Shown: positions 8,689-18,214 of the stretch, in pieces
Layout: each line of letters begins with the position of its first letter
Numbering within the stretch: position 1 is the stretch's first letter
Assembly: GCA_964203275.1 (NCBI GenBank)
Contig: CAXNMF010000001.1
Coordinates: forward strand, 372,001 to 436,000
Origin: Ga0077527 sp945862135
GTDB taxonomy: Bacteria; Pseudomonadota; Gammaproteobacteria; Burkholderiales; SG8-41
DNA length: 64,000 bases
Direction of reading: 5' to 3'
Position numbers and translations under genes: made by a program
Notes under the pieces: model-generated
What the model was told of the DNA's origin: nothing
Seen by the model: only the letters and a program-made list of their open reading frames with translations
Database searches by the model: none

Positions 8689-10644
8689 GTGTCACTGATG
8701 CGCAGTGTCATTGTTGTGTTGGCCGTTGCAGCCGCGTTGCACGTCATGCCCGAGTTGGCGCAGGCGAATGCGAGTGCGACTGCACTTGACGACGCTTTTC
8801 TTGCTGCCCGCGATGCGGCTCGAACCGGTGACAGCAAACGCCTCGATCAGCTCGCACCGCGTTTTCAGGGCCATGTGCTGGAGCCTTATCTGCAGTATTG
8901 GCGGTTGAAGATCCGCTTTGATAGCCGTGACCCGGAGGAGATTCGCCGTTATATCGTGATGAATCGCGACACGCCGCTGTCCAATGCGGTGCGCCGGGAC
9001 TGGCTGAAGCTGCTGGGCAAGAATGGCCAGTGGGATGTATTCAATACCGAGTTGCCGGCATTGATCGGTGAAGACATCGAAGTCACCTGCTATGCATTGC
9101 AGTCACGCGTTCGCACAGACAGCCAGGCATTACGCGAGGCGCGCCCGCTGTGGTTCGTCGCCCGCGGCCTGCCCGACAGCTGTAATCCCTTGTTCGAGGC
9201 GCTGCTCGAAGCACGACAGTTGTCTGAGGAAGATGTATGGATGAGGGTGCGGCTTGCGCTCGAAGCCGGTCAGGTGGGGCTGGCCAATCGCGTTGCCGGC
9301 TGGCTGCCGAAAGGTCAAGCCCCGGATGCCCGTGCATTGACCGCCATTTCCGGAAATCCCGCTGCGCATCTGAATGATCTGCGTTCCGATCTGAAGTCGC
9401 GCGCATCGCGGGAAACCACGATGTTTGCGGTATACCGGCTGGCGCGCAGTTCTCCCCAGCAGGCTGCCGCGAACTGGACCAAACTGGCGCCGCGGTTTTC
9501 AGAGGAAGAGCGCGCCTATGTCTGGGGCATGCTCGGTTATTTCGGCGCCATGCGCCACGATGCAGCCGCACTCGACTGGTTTTCGCGAGCCAGCGGCATG
9601 AGCGACCTGCAACTGGCGTGGAAAGCACGCGCGGCACTGAGAGCGCGAAGCTGGCCGGATGTTCTTGCAGCGATTGATGCAATGACACCCAAAGAGGCGG
9701 AAGATCCGGCCTGGCGTTACTGGAAAGCACGCGCATTCAAGGCGACAGCGCGCGATGCAGAAGCGGTTGCCTTGCTCAAGCCCCTGTCGGCCGATTTCAG
9801 TTTCTACGGTCAGCTGGCCACCGAAGATCTGGGCAGCGGCGTTCAGGCGCCGCCCCAGGCGTACAAACCGGCGGAGCAGGAGATCGCGGCGATTGCCGGG
9901 CGTCCGGGCATCCAGCGCGCTCTGGCGCTGTTCCGGCTTGATGTGCGGCTTGAAGCGGTGCGCGAGTGGTTGTGGGCCATTCGCGACATGACGGACCGCC
10001 AGTTGCTTGCTGCTGCAGAAGTGGCGCGGCGCAATGCGGTGTACGACCGTGCGATCAACACCGCTGATCGCACGGTGTTCGAGCATGATTTCGGCCTGCG
10101 CTACCTCGCGCCGTACCGTGACCAGTTAAAGGCTGCTGCACGTCAGGTTGATCTCGATGAGGCCTGGGTCAACGGTCTGATCCGTCAGGAGAGCCGCTTT
10201 ATTGCGCAGGCCAAATCGCGGGTGGGCGCCGGCGGATTGATGCAATTGATGCCGGCGACAGCGAAGTGGGTGGCGGGCAAGATCGGTCTGAAGGACTGGC
10301 ACTGGTCGAGGGTCAATGACGTGGAAACCAATCTCAGCCTCGGCACCTATTACCTGCGTCATGTACTCGACACGCTCGACGGCAGCCCGGTACTGGCGTC
10401 CGCGGCGTACAACGCCGGACCGGGCCGTGCCCGCGCGTGGCGTGCCGATCAGGCGATGGATGCGGCGATCTATGCCGAGAGCATTCCGTTCAATGAAACG
10501 CGGGATTACGTCAAGAAAGTCATGGCCAATTCCAGTTATTACGCGCATAACTTCAGCCAGCAGGTGCAGTCGCTGAAGGCGCGCATAGGCGTGATTGAGC
10601 CACGCGCGCGGAATCAGGAGAAACCGCTGGGCGATACGCCCTGA
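8689..10644 (+). CDS. slt: Soluble lytic murein transglycosylase
   Basis: 651 residues. An Slt70-type enzyme cleaving the MurNAc-GlcNAc bond of peptidoglycan with formation of 1,6-anhydroMurNAc in the periplasm. It has a cleavable signal peptide ending near ELAQANA, a long superhelical alpha-rich region, and a C-terminal lysozyme-like domain from about residue 480. The catalytic glutamate is Glu501 in RQESRF, followed by the family motifs GAGGLMQLMPATA and AAYNAGPGRA. The GTG start at 8689 is preferred because GGAGG lies about eight bases before it; ATG 8698 is an alternative. Confidence 0.92.
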   Translation: MSLMRSVIVVLAVAAALHVMPELAQANASATALDDAFLAARDAARTGDSKRLDQLAPRFQGHVLEPYLQYWRLKIRFDSRDPEEIRRYIVMNRDTPLSNAVRRDWLKLLGKNGQWDVFNTELPALIGEDIEVTCYALQSRVRTDSQALREARPLWFVARGLPDSCNPLFEALLEARQLSEEDVWMRVRLALEAGQVGLANRVAGWLPKGQAPDARALTAISGNPAAHLNDLRSDLKSRASRETTMFAVYRLARSSPQQAAANWTKLAPRFSEEERAYVWGMLGYFGAMRHDAAALDWFSRASGMSDLQLAWKARAALRARSWPDVLAAIDAMTPKEAEDPAWRYWKARAFKATARDAEAVALLKPLSADFSFYGQLATEDLGSGVQAPPQAYKPAEQEIAAIAGRPGIQRALALFRLDVRLEAVREWLWAIRDMTDRQLLAAAEVARRNAVYDRAINTADRTVFEHDFGLRYLAPYRDQLKAAARQVDLDEAWVNGLIRQESRFIAQAKSRVGAGGLMQLMPATAKWVAGKIGLKDWHWSRVNDVETNLSLGTYYLRHVLDTLDGSPVLASAAYNAGPGRARAWRADQAMDAAIYAESIPFNETRDYVKKVMANSSYYAHNFSQQVQSLKARIGVIEPRARNQEKPLGDTP

Positions 10645-10678
10645 AGCGGGTATCGACAGCACAACGGAGAGCATGCTG

Positions 10679-11615
10679 ATGGATATCGAAAAAGTCTGTG
10701 TGATCGGCGGGACCGGTTTTGTCGGCCGCCACCTGTGCCAGCAACTGGCGGCGCAGGGTTATCGCGTGCGAGTGCCGACCCGCGAGCGCGAGCGCGCGAA
10801 ACCTGCTTCTGCTGCCTACACTCGAAGTGGTGGTGGCGGATGTGCACAATCCGGCAGCACTTGCCGGCGTGGTCTCCGGCTGCGACGCGGTGATCAATCT
10901 GGTCGGGGTATTGCACGACGGCAACGAATTGCGCGGCTTTCGCGCGGCCCATGTCGAACTGGCGCGTAATGTTGTCGAGGCCTGCCGCAGCAACCGTGTC
11001 AAACGGCTGCTGCAGATGAGCGCACTGGGTGCCGCCACTGACGGGCCGAGTGATTACCTGCGCAGCAAGGGCGAAGCCGAACGCATCGTGCTTGAATCAG
11101 GACTCGATGTGACGGTATTCCGGCCGTCAGTCATATTCGGGCCCGATGACCGTTTTCTGAACCTGTTTGCCGGCATGGCGCGCCTGTTGCCGCTGCTGGT
11201 GCTGGCGCGGCCCGATGCGCGATTCCAACCGGTGTATGTCGGCGATGTCGCCGCGGCTTTTGTGCATGCATTGGCCGATGTCAAAACCTTCGGTCGCAGT
11301 TATGACCTGTGCGGACCGCAGCGTTATACGCTTCGCCAGCTGGTGGCCTGGGTTGCCCGTACCATTGGTTGCCCGCGCCCGATCATCGGACTCAACCGGT
11401 CGTTATCCTACTGTCAGGCGTTTGCGATGGAACTACTGCCGGTGAAACTGATGTCCCGCGACAACGTGCGCTCGATGGAAATCGACAGCATCAGTGATTC
11501 GGTCTTTCCTTTTGGCATCCGGCCGCAGGCGCTGGAGGCGGTTGCGCCGTCGTGGCTGGTGACCGATGTGCCGCGTGCGCGGTATGACCGCATGCGCAGT
11601 CGCGCCGGCCGCTGA
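10679..11615 (+). pseudogene. NDUFA9-like NAD(P)-binding epimerase, frameshifted (likely sequencing indel)
   Basis: An atypical short-chain/NmrA-like protein of the complex I NDUFA9 type found in many betaproteobacteria. The start MDIEKVCVIGGTGFVGRHLC carries the GxxGxxG nucleotide-binding loop. Around 10793-10800 the frame breaks: the first frame runs into an unrelated tail, while the second continues the conserved protein (LEVVVADVHNPAALAGV, then VFRPSVIFGP and FQPVYVGDVA) to the stop at 11615. The break lies in a CG-dinucleotide run, and adding a GC pair would restore an open frame of about 310 residues, so an assembly error is more likely than decay. GGAG is 10 bases before ATG 10679; ATG 10673 is an alternative start. 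Confidence 0.75.
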
Positions 11616-11658
11616 ACGCTGCAGCGACTGCCTGTGTTTGAACTGATCGCTTGATCCG

Positions 11659-12324
11659 GTGAATACGCCGACCGGTGTTTTTCCCGCAGCGTGGCAGCAG
11701 GCACTATGGGGGCTGTGGATCGTCACGTTGTTGCCCCTCTTTGCAAAAAGCGCATGGACACCATTACGCCAGCCGGCGCGGCTCAACCTGTGGTGTGCGG
11801 CGATCGCGGTGATCTTCACGCTGTGGTGCATTCGTTACAGCGTCAAGCCCGGCCTGATGCTGCATCTGATCGGTGCGACCATTTTGATGCTGATGTTCGG
11901 CCCGCGGCTGGCGCAGTTGGCGCTGTATCTGGTGATGGCCGGTGTGGCGGCCACCGGCATTGCAGCGTTTGACGGTTATCCGGCGAATGCACTGCTCGCC
12001 GGCGCAGTGCCGGTATGGGTTTCCTGGTTGTTGTTGAGGCTCATCGAAAGCCGCCTGCCACCGAATATATTTGTGTTCATTTTTGTTGCTGGATTCCTGT
12101 CGGCGGCATTGGCGATGGCGGTCAGCGCTGCCGCTACCGTCGCGCTTCACGCCGCTGCCGGTACATATGCCGTTGCGTATCTGACAGAGTACTATCTGCC
12201 CTACGCCCTGCTGCTGGCCTGGGGCGAGGCTTTTATCACCGGGATGAGCATGGCACTGATGGTTGCGTATTACCCGCAATGGGTCCTGTTGTTTGACGAC
12301 AAGCGTTATCTCGCGCGACGCTGA
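11659..12324 (+). CDS. CbiM-like (energy-coupling-factor permease family) membrane protein
   Basis: 221 residues with six or so hydrophobic helices spanning nearly the whole length. Several features (a histidine in a helix at MLHLIGATILMLMFGPR, conserved acidic residues in a late helix at WGEAFITGMSMAL) resemble the CbiM/NikM family of cobalt and nickel ECF transporter membrane components. No CbiN, CbiQ or CbiO partner is nearby, so transport of a metal is only an inference. The start is probably GTG 11659. It sits between the NDUFA9-like gene and cca, all on the plus strand and closely spaced. I hold the family call with moderate confidence. Confidence 0.55.
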   Translation: MNTPTGVFPAAWQQALWGLWIVTLLPLFAKSAWTPLRQPARLNLWCAAIAVIFTLWCIRYSVKPGLMLHLIGATILMLMFGPRLAQLALYLVMAGVAATGIAAFDGYPANALLAGAVPVWVSWLLLRLIESRLPPNIFVFIFVAGFLSAALAMAVSAAATVALHAAAGTYAVAYLTEYYLPYALLLAWGEAFITGMSMALMVAYYPQWVLLFDDKRYLARR

Positions 12325-12336
12325 GGCGCGACCACC

Positions 12337-13455
12337 ATGGCCATGCAAATCTATACGGTCGGCGGCGCGGTGCGCGACGAAATGCTCGGCCTGCCGGTGC
12401 AGGACCGCGATTACGTGGTGGTCGGCGCGACTCCGGAAGAAATGGTGAAGCAGGGCTTCCGCCCGGTCGGCCGCGACTTTCCGGTGTTCCTGCATCCGCA
12501 GACCCATGAGGAGTATGCACTCGCACGTACTGAGCGCAAAACCGCGCCCGGTTATCACGGTTTCACCTTTCACGCGGCGCCGGATGTCACTCTGGAAGAA
12601 GACCTGCAGCGCCGCGACCTGACCATCAACGCGATGGCGCGCGATGGTGACGGCCAGTTGATCGATCCGCATCACGGCGCCGATGACCTGGGCGAAGGCA
12701 TTCTGCGCCATGTCAGTCCGGCGTTCGCCGAAGATCCGGTGCGCATCCTGCGCGTCGCGCGTTTTGCCGCGCGTTTTGATTTCACCGTCGCGCCCGAAAC
12801 ACAGGCGCTGATGGTGCAGATGGTGGAGGCCGGCGAGGCCGATGCGCTGGTGGCCGAGCGCGTCTGGCAGGAACTGGCGAAAGGGTTGATGGAAAAATCA
12901 CCTTCGGCGATGTTCGTGATCCTGCGCGACTGTGGCGCACTGGCGCGGGTGCTGCCACAACTCGATAGCCTGTACGAAGAAGGCCGTGCCGATGAAGCGA
13001 TGACTGCGCTGGATGCGGCTGCTGCTGCAGCGACATCACTGGATGTGCGTTTTGCCGCGCTGTTGCGCGCACTGGAACCGGAGGCCGTGGATGCCTTGTG
13101 CACCCGGCTGCGCGCACCGGCAAGCTGTCGCGATCTGGCCCTGCTCGCAGCGCGCCACGGCAATGCACTGGCCGATGGTGCGGAACTCGATGCGGACGAA
13201 TTGATGCAGGTGCTGGATGCGAGCGACGCCTGGCGCCGACCTGAACGTTTGCGCGATCTGATCGAAGCCTCGCTGGCCGGTGTGGCCGGCAGCGATGCGG
13301 CACGCAAGCGTTTGCGGCGCGCGCATGAGGCGGCACTGGCGGTGGATGCCGGCGCGGTGGCGCGCACGCAAAAAACGCCCGACGGCATCAAGGCGGCGGT
13401 GGCGCAGGCGCGCCTGGCCGCGATTCAGGACGCAGTCAAAGAATCAATAAAATAG
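12337..13455 (+). CDS. cca: CCA tRNA nucleotidyltransferase
   Basis: 372 residues. Adds or repairs the 3' CCA end of tRNA. The class II nucleotidyltransferase core is clear: IYTVGGAVRDEMLGLPV with the glycine-rich loop, DRDYVVVG carrying the metal-binding aspartates, the EEDLQRRDLTINAMA motif, and a helical body beginning EDPVRILRVARFAARF. At 372 residues it is shorter than the E. coli enzyme (412), and I see no HD phosphohydrolase motif in the C-terminal third, so the 2',3'-phosphodiesterase activity of the E. coli form is probably absent. It begins 12 bases after the preceding gene. Confidence 0.92.
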   Translation: MAMQIYTVGGAVRDEMLGLPVQDRDYVVVGATPEEMVKQGFRPVGRDFPVFLHPQTHEEYALARTERKTAPGYHGFTFHAAPDVTLEEDLQRRDLTINAMARDGDGQLIDPHHGADDLGEGILRHVSPAFAEDPVRILRVARFAARFDFTVAPETQALMVQMVEAGEADALVAERVWQELAKGLMEKSPSAMFVILRDCGALARVLPQLDSLYEEGRADEAMTALDAAAAAATSLDVRFAALLRALEPEAVDALCTRLRAPASCRDLALLAARHGNALADGAELDADELMQVLDASDAWRRPERLRDLIEASLAGVAGSDAARKRLRRAHEAALAVDAGAVARTQKTPDGIKAAVAQARLAAIQDAVKESIK

Positions 13456-13488
13456 TCAATATAAACAAATATTTACGGAGGCTCCGCA

Positions 13489-14112
13489 ATGATCGATTTT
13501 TATACCTGGACTACTCCCAACGGCCGCAAGATTTCGATCATGCTGGAGGAATGCGGACTGCCGTACCGGACCCATGCAATCAACATCGGCAAGGGCGACC
13601 AGTTCAAACCTGAATTCGTCGCGATCAATCCCAACAGCAAGATTCCGGCGATCGTCGATCCCGATGGCCCCGACGGAAAACCGATCGCATTGATGGAGTC
13701 CGGTGCAATCCTGATTTATCTCGCCGGCAAAACCGGCAAGTTTCTGCCGCAAGCCGTGCGTGGCCGTTACGACGCGCTGCAGTGGCTGATGTTCCAGATG
13801 GGCGGTGTCGGCCCGATGTTCGGCCAGGTGCATCATTTTCTGCGCGCGGCGAAAGAGCCGGTGCCTTATGCAATCGAACGTTATGTCGCGGAAACGCGGC
13901 GGCTTTATGGCGTGCTGGATGCGCATCTGGCGAACCACGAATGGCTGGCCGGCGGCGAATACACCATCGCCGAAATGGCGACCTATCCGTGGATCGCCCG
14001 CCATGAGTGGCACAAAACCGATCTCAACGATTTTCCGAACGTGAAGCGCTGGTATGACCGCATTTCGGCGCGGCCCGCGGTGCAGCGGGGCATGGCGGTG
14101 CCGAAAATCTGA
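13489..14112 (+). CDS. Glutathione S-transferase, YfcG-like
   Basis: 207 residues of the GST fold. The N-terminal thioredoxin-like domain opens MIDFYTWTTPNGRKISIMLEE, matching the nu-class/YfcG disulfide-bond oxidoreductases, and contains the NPNSKIPAIVD cis-proline loop and MESGAILIYLA, where glutathione's gamma-glutamyl group binds. The C-terminal helical domain has WLAGGEYTIAEMATYPW. E. coli YfcG reduces disulfides using two bound glutathiones; the substrate here is unknown. An ACGGAGG ribosome binding site lies just upstream, itself preceded by an AT-rich 22-bp motif that recurs in this window (see findings). Confidence 0.87.
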   Translation: MIDFYTWTTPNGRKISIMLEECGLPYRTHAINIGKGDQFKPEFVAINPNSKIPAIVDPDGPDGKPIALMESGAILIYLAGKTGKFLPQAVRGRYDALQWLMFQMGGVGPMFGQVHHFLRAAKEPVPYAIERYVAETRRLYGVLDAHLANHEWLAGGEYTIAEMATYPWIARHEWHKTDLNDFPNVKRWYDRISARPAVQRGMAVPKI

Positions 14113-14119
14113 GGCTGCG

Positions 14120-15280
14120 TCAGAGGGTGTGCGATTTGTCGCCGCGACTGAAGCCGGTCAGCGGTGATGCAATGCCGCGCCCCAGCGCGATGACCTTGAA
14201 CAGTTCACCCATCTCCGCCGGCGACAGCAGTTGCTGTGCCTGTGCGGCCAGCGGCGCATAACGCGCCACGTCCGAAGCCGGTATTTCCGCCAGCAGCGCG
14301 GTGATGCCGCAGTTGATCAGGAACTGCGCCTGATTCACGTAACCCAGAAGATCCAGTCTGGCGCCGGCCTGCGCGACCGCGCTGAAGTCGACATGTGCGG
14401 TGATGTCCTGCAGGCCCGGCCATAAAAACGGATCGTCGTGTGCGTGGTGGCGGTAATGGCACATCAGCGTGCCGCGGTTGCGCTGCGGATGGAAAAATTC
14501 GCGCGCCGGGAAACCATAATCGATGAACAGCAAAACGCCGTGATCAAGGCGTTGGGCCAGATCCGCGATCAGCGCCGGTGCCGCGAGGCTGATTTCGGTT
14601 TCGTAGTCATCGGGGAGTTGTTGTTGCATCGCTGAGGCGGCGAGCGCGCCGGTGGCGGGTCGTGTTGACCAGGCGTAGCCGTGTTCCGTGGTGATGACGC
14701 CGATTTCAGCGATGCCCCCATTGTCGGCGCGTATGCGGTGCACCGGCAGTGCATCGAGCACTTCATTGCCGATGACCACGGCATTGATGCGTTCGGGCAG
14801 GTGATTCAGCCATTCGACGCGGGATAAATGCTGCGGGATTCTGGACTGCAGCAGCGCCTGCTGCCGTTCGCGCAGATCGGCGCTGACTTCAAGGATGCGA
14901 TAACGCTGCGGCAGTTTCCCGAGCGCAGCGAGTTCGTCGAGCAGCACCGCCGCGAGTGCGCCGCTGCCGGCGCCGAGTTCGATGATGTCGGGAATGTCCT
15001 GCGCGAGCAGTTCGGCGAGCTGACACGCCAGCGTGCGTCCGAACAGCGGCGACAGTTCCGGCGCAGTGACAAAGTCACCTGCAGCGCCCAGTTTGCGACT
15101 TCCGGCGCTGTAATACCCCAATCCCGGGGCGTAAAGTGCGAGTTCCATGAAACGCGCAAAGCTGATCCAGCCGCTGTTGAGCCCGATTTCGGCGTTGATC
15201 AGCACCTTCAGTTGCTGACTGACCGCCAAGGCATCGGCCGACGGCTGAGGCAGTGCATTGTTCTCATGCGAAAAAGTCAC
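14120..15280 (-). CDS. MidA/NDUFAF7-family SAM-dependent methyltransferase
   Basis: About 386 residues from the proposed GTG start at 15280. The SAM-binding region is obvious: IIELGAGSGALAAVLLDEL, followed by YRILEVSADLRERQ, and the family motif GDFVTAPELSPLFGR precedes them. Mitochondrial NDUFAF7 methylates an arginine in complex I; bacterial members are less well characterised. The open frame continues upstream to 15619 but overlaps the divergent pteridine reductase gene, so the internal GTG giving VTFSHENNALPQ is preferred although no strong ribosome binding site is visible. It is convergent with the GST gene. Confidence 0.8.
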   Translation of the reverse strand: MTFSHENNALPQPSADALAVSQQLKVLINAEIGLNSGWISFARFMELALYAPGLGYYSAGSRKLGAAGDFVTAPELSPLFGRTLACQLAELLAQDIPDIIELGAGSGALAAVLLDELAALGKLPQRYRILEVSADLRERQQALLQSRIPQHLSRVEWLNHLPERINAVVIGNEVLDALPVHRIRADNGGIAEIGVITTEHGYAWSTRPATGALAASAMQQQLPDDYETEISLAAPALIADLAQRLDHGVLLFIDYGFPAREFFHPQRNRGTLMCHYRHHAHDDPFLWPGLQDITAHVDFSAVAQAGARLDLLGYVNQAQFLINCGITALLAEIPASDVARYAPLAAQAQQLLSPAEMGELFKVIALGRGIASPLTGFSRGDKSHTL

Positions 15281-15341
15281 GGCGGGATAATACGCTAAAA
15301 TAAACAACAATTTACGTTCGCTCCCAAGATCAAAACAGCTC

Positions 15342-16091
15342 ATGAACGCTTCACTGAACGACAAGACTGCACTGGTCACCGGCGGCGCACGCCGCGTCGG
15401 TGCCGCCATCTGTCGCCGTTTGCATGCAGCCGGTGCAAATGTGATCGTGCATTGCAATCGTTCGCAGCACGATGCGCAGACACTGGTGCATGAACTCAAC
15501 GGATTGCGGTCAGGTTCAGCGGTGCTTGTGCAGGCGGATTTGCTCGAAGGCGGCGCACCGCTTGCGCTGATGCAGCGGACCGTCTCGGCGTACGGCGGAC
15601 TGGATGTGCTTATCAACAACGCGTCCAGCTTTTACGCAACGCCCTTCGGGCAGATTGACGCGAAGGCCTGGGATGATCTGATGGGCACCAATCTGAAGGC
15701 GCCGCTTTTTCTGTCGCAGGCTGCCGCTCCAGAGTTGCGCCGCGCGCAGGGCTGTATCGTCAACATCATCGACATTCATGCCGAGCGGCCGCTGGCAGAT
15801 CACATGGTCTATACCGCGGCGAAAGGCGGCCTGCTGGCGTTGACACGATCACTGGCGCTGGAACTGGGGCCCGAAGTGCGGGTCAACGGTGTGTCGCCGG
15901 GCGCCATCCTGTGGCCCGATGGGCCGGAATGGCAGAATGAAGACGAGCGGCAGCGCATACTCGACCGGTCGGTGCTGAAACGCACCGGTGAGCCCGATGA
16001 TATTGCCGGCGCCGTCGAATTTCTTGCCACCGCGAAGTATGTGACCGGGCAGATCATTGCCGTCGACGGCGGCCGCAGTATTGTTCTCTAA
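15342..16091 (+). CDS. Pteridine reductase (short-chain dehydrogenase)
   Basis: 249 residues of the classical short-chain dehydrogenase fold. It has the TGGARRVGAAI cofactor loop, with a basic residue pair typical of NADPH-dependent pteridine reductases, NNASSFYATP in place of the usual NNAG, the catalytic tyrosine-lysine pair YTAAKGG, and SPGAILWPDG. These features match bacterial PTR1/FolM-like enzymes that reduce dihydropterins or dihydrofolate. It is divergent from the MidA-like gene and just upstream of ttcA on the same strand. Substrate assignment is by family; a generic SDR role cannot be excluded. Confidence 0.82.
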   Translation: MNASLNDKTALVTGGARRVGAAICRRLHAAGANVIVHCNRSQHDAQTLVHELNGLRSGSAVLVQADLLEGGAPLALMQRTVSAYGGLDVLINNASSFYATPFGQIDAKAWDDLMGTNLKAPLFLSQAAAPELRRAQGCIVNIIDIHAERPLADHMVYTAAKGGLLALTRSLALELGPEVRVNGVSPGAILWPDGPEWQNEDERQRILDRSVLKRTGEPDDIAGAVEFLATAKYVTGQIIAVDGGRSIVL

Positions 16092-16155
16092 GTTATTCTG
16101 AAAATCATTTAATGTATCAACAGGCGCGGTTCAATCCGCGCCGGAGTTAAACGCT

Positions 16156-17025
16156 ATGGATACCCAGGTCATCAACATCACGCCGCGCAGCAACCGCGAA
16201 CGCCGCGATCATTACGAGTCCAACAAACTGGTCAAAAGACTGCGCCGCCAAGCCGGGCAGGCGATTGCCGATTTCGACATGATCCGCGAAGGTGACAAGG
16301 TGATGGCCTGCCTCTCCGGCGGCAAGGACAGTTATGCGCTGCTCGACATCCTGCTGCATCTGCGCAGCCATGCGCCGATTACTTTCGATATCGTCGCCGT
16401 CAATCTTGACCAGAAACAGCCCGGGTTTCCGGAGCACGTGCTGCCTGAGTACTTGACCAGACTTGGTGTGCCGTTTCACATTGAAAACCAGGATACCTAC
16501 AGCATCGTCAAGCGGGTGATCCCCGAAGGCAAGACCATGTGCTCCTTGTGCTCACGGCTGCGCCGTGGCGTGTTGTATCGCGTGGCGCAGGAGCTGGGCG
16601 CGACAAAGATTGCGTTGGGTCATCATCGAGATGACATCATTGAAACTTTCATGCTGAACATGTTCTATGGCGGCAAGCTGAAGTCGATGCCGCCCAAGCT
16701 GGTGTCCGACGACGGCCGCAATGTGGTGATCCGGCCGCTGGCTTATTGCGAGGAGACGGATCTTGAGGCGTATGCGGCGCTGCGCCAGTTTCCGATCATC
16801 CCGTGCACCTTGTGCGGGTCACAGGAAAATCTCAAGCGCAAGGAAATGAAGGCCATGCTGCGTGAATGGGAAAAACGTCATCCCGGTCGAGTGGAAACCA
16901 TACTGACCAGCCTGCAGAACGTGCGGCCTTCGCATCTGATGGACCGCACGTTGTTCGATTTTGCCGCCGTAAGGGCAACCGGCGCGCCGGTTGCCGACGG
17001 CGACACGGCGTTTGACAGCGAGTGA
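16156..17025 (+). CDS. ttcA: tRNA 2-thiocytidine(32) synthetase TtcA
   Basis: 289 residues. An ATP-dependent PP-loop enzyme that thiolates cytidine 32 in certain tRNAs using an iron-sulfur cluster. The PP-loop CLSGGKDSYALL is at about residues 52-63. Two CxxC pairs that ligate the cluster are present (CSLC near residue 129 and CTLC near residue 217), as is the GHHRDDIIETFMLNMFYGG motif. Length is typical. It is preceded by a GGAG ribosome binding site. The neighbouring Bug receptor gene is convergent. Confidence 0.95.
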   Translation: MDTQVINITPRSNRERRDHYESNKLVKRLRRQAGQAIADFDMIREGDKVMACLSGGKDSYALLDILLHLRSHAPITFDIVAVNLDQKQPGFPEHVLPEYLTRLGVPFHIENQDTYSIVKRVIPEGKTMCSLCSRLRRGVLYRVAQELGATKIALGHHRDDIIETFMLNMFYGGKLKSMPPKLVSDDGRNVVIRPLAYCEETDLEAYAALRQFPIIPCTLCGSQENLKRKEMKAMLREWEKRHPGRVETILTSLQNVRPSHLMDRTLFDFAAVRATGAPVADGDTAFDSE

Positions 17026-17056
17026 GTGGGGCGGACCAGGAGTCCGCCGGCTTTGA

Positions 17057-18028
17057 CTAGAAATCCGCCTTGATACCGTATTCCTTGACGGCCTTGCCCC
17101 AGCGCTCGATTTCCGCGCGCATAAACTTGTCGAACTCGGCTGGCGTGGTCGGCACTGGCTCATAGCCGCGGGTGCGCAGCATGCTGCCCGCCTCGCCCTT
17201 GAGTACAGTAGTTACCGCTTTGTTCAGCGTAACGATGGCTTCCTTCGGCATGGCGACCGGGCCCATCAGGCCGTACCAGCCGGAGATCGCAAAACCCTTG
17301 TAGCCCTGTTCGGCCAGTGTCGGCACTTCGGCCAACTGCGGCGAACGCTTCGAGGTCGTCACCGCCAGTGCGCGCAGCTTGCCGGCCTTGATTTGCGGGA
17401 TGGCTGCGCCCGGGCCGGAGAACAGCGTCTGCACTTCACCGCCGACCGCTGCGGCCACTGAAGGGCCTGAACCGCGATAAGGAATATGCGTCAGCTTGAT
17501 TTTGGCGGTCTGGAAAAAAGCTTCCTGTGCGATGTGCGCGGTGACATTGCCGGAACCGAAATTCATGCTGTTTGGTTTGCTCTGGGCAAGTTTGACGAAC
17601 TCGGCCAGGTTCTTGACCGGCACGCTGGGGTGCACCGTCATGATGTAGGGCTGCTCGATCAGCTGGCTGATGCCGGCAAAGTCCTTGGCAATATTGAAGC
17701 TCAGTTTGGGCATCAGGGCCGGCGCCACTGCCGTAGCGCCGATTTCGGCGATCACCAGTGTATAGCCGTCAGGGTTGGCCCCAGCAGCGATCGCCGTGCC
17801 CAGGCTGCCCTGCGCACCGCCGCGATTGTCGATCAAGATCTGTTGTCCCAGCAACGAGCTCAGTCCAGGCTGAATGGTGCGCGACACCAGGTCGGTGCCA
17901 CCACCCGGTGGGAACGGTACGATCAGTCGAATCGACTTGTTCGGATAAGCATCGGTTTGGGCGGCCATAGCGGGCGCAGATAATCCCAGCAGTGCGGCGA
18001 GTAGCGGCAGGCAGGCGATACGGTTCAT
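17057..18028 (-). CDS. Bug/TctC-family periplasmic substrate-binding protein
   Basis: 323 residues. An extracytoplasmic receptor of the tripartite tricarboxylate transporter family, very abundant in Burkholderiales. The signal peptide (MNRIACLPLLAALLGLSAPAMA) is followed by the signature YPNKSIRLIVPFPPGGGTDLV and later DNRGGAQGSLGTAIAA, the loop that contacts the carboxylate ligand. No TctA/TctB membrane partner is nearby; orphan receptors are usual for the family. The start at 18028 is preferred over an upstream one because it gives a clean signal peptide and has GAGGA about eight bases before it. The ligand cannot be predicted from sequence. Confidence 0.9.
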   Translation of the reverse strand: MNRIACLPLLAALLGLSAPAMAAQTDAYPNKSIRLIVPFPPGGGTDLVSRTIQPGLSSLLGQQILIDNRGGAQGSLGTAIAAGANPDGYTLVIAEIGATAVAPALMPKLSFNIAKDFAGISQLIEQPYIMTVHPSVPVKNLAEFVKLAQSKPNSMNFGSGNVTAHIAQEAFFQTAKIKLTHIPYRGSGPSVAAAVGGEVQTLFSGPGAAIPQIKAGKLRALAVTTSKRSPQLAEVPTLAEQGYKGFAISGWYGLMGPVAMPKEAIVTLNKAVTTVLKGEAGSMLRTRGYEPVPTTPAEFDKFMRAEIERWGKAVKEYGIKADF

Positions 18029-18214
18029 GGGTGGAAGTCCTCGTTGTTGTTGATCGCAGGAATGGATGGGTGGCGAGGTGCTGATGAAGTAGTAGCGGAT
18101 CGGGCTGCAACAGGGCGGCAGTCTATCATGGCTGACTAATAGAGGCATGGTGGTTGCGGAGGGTTTAATAAATAAGTCAATAAAAACAAATAGTTACAGA
18201 TTTTTTATTAACCA

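Noticed and set aside
14120..15619. A long minus-strand frame extending the MidA-like gene to 499 residues
   Set aside because: The extra N-terminal part overlaps the divergent pteridine reductase gene and is not MidA-like; the internal GTG at 15280 gives the usual family length.
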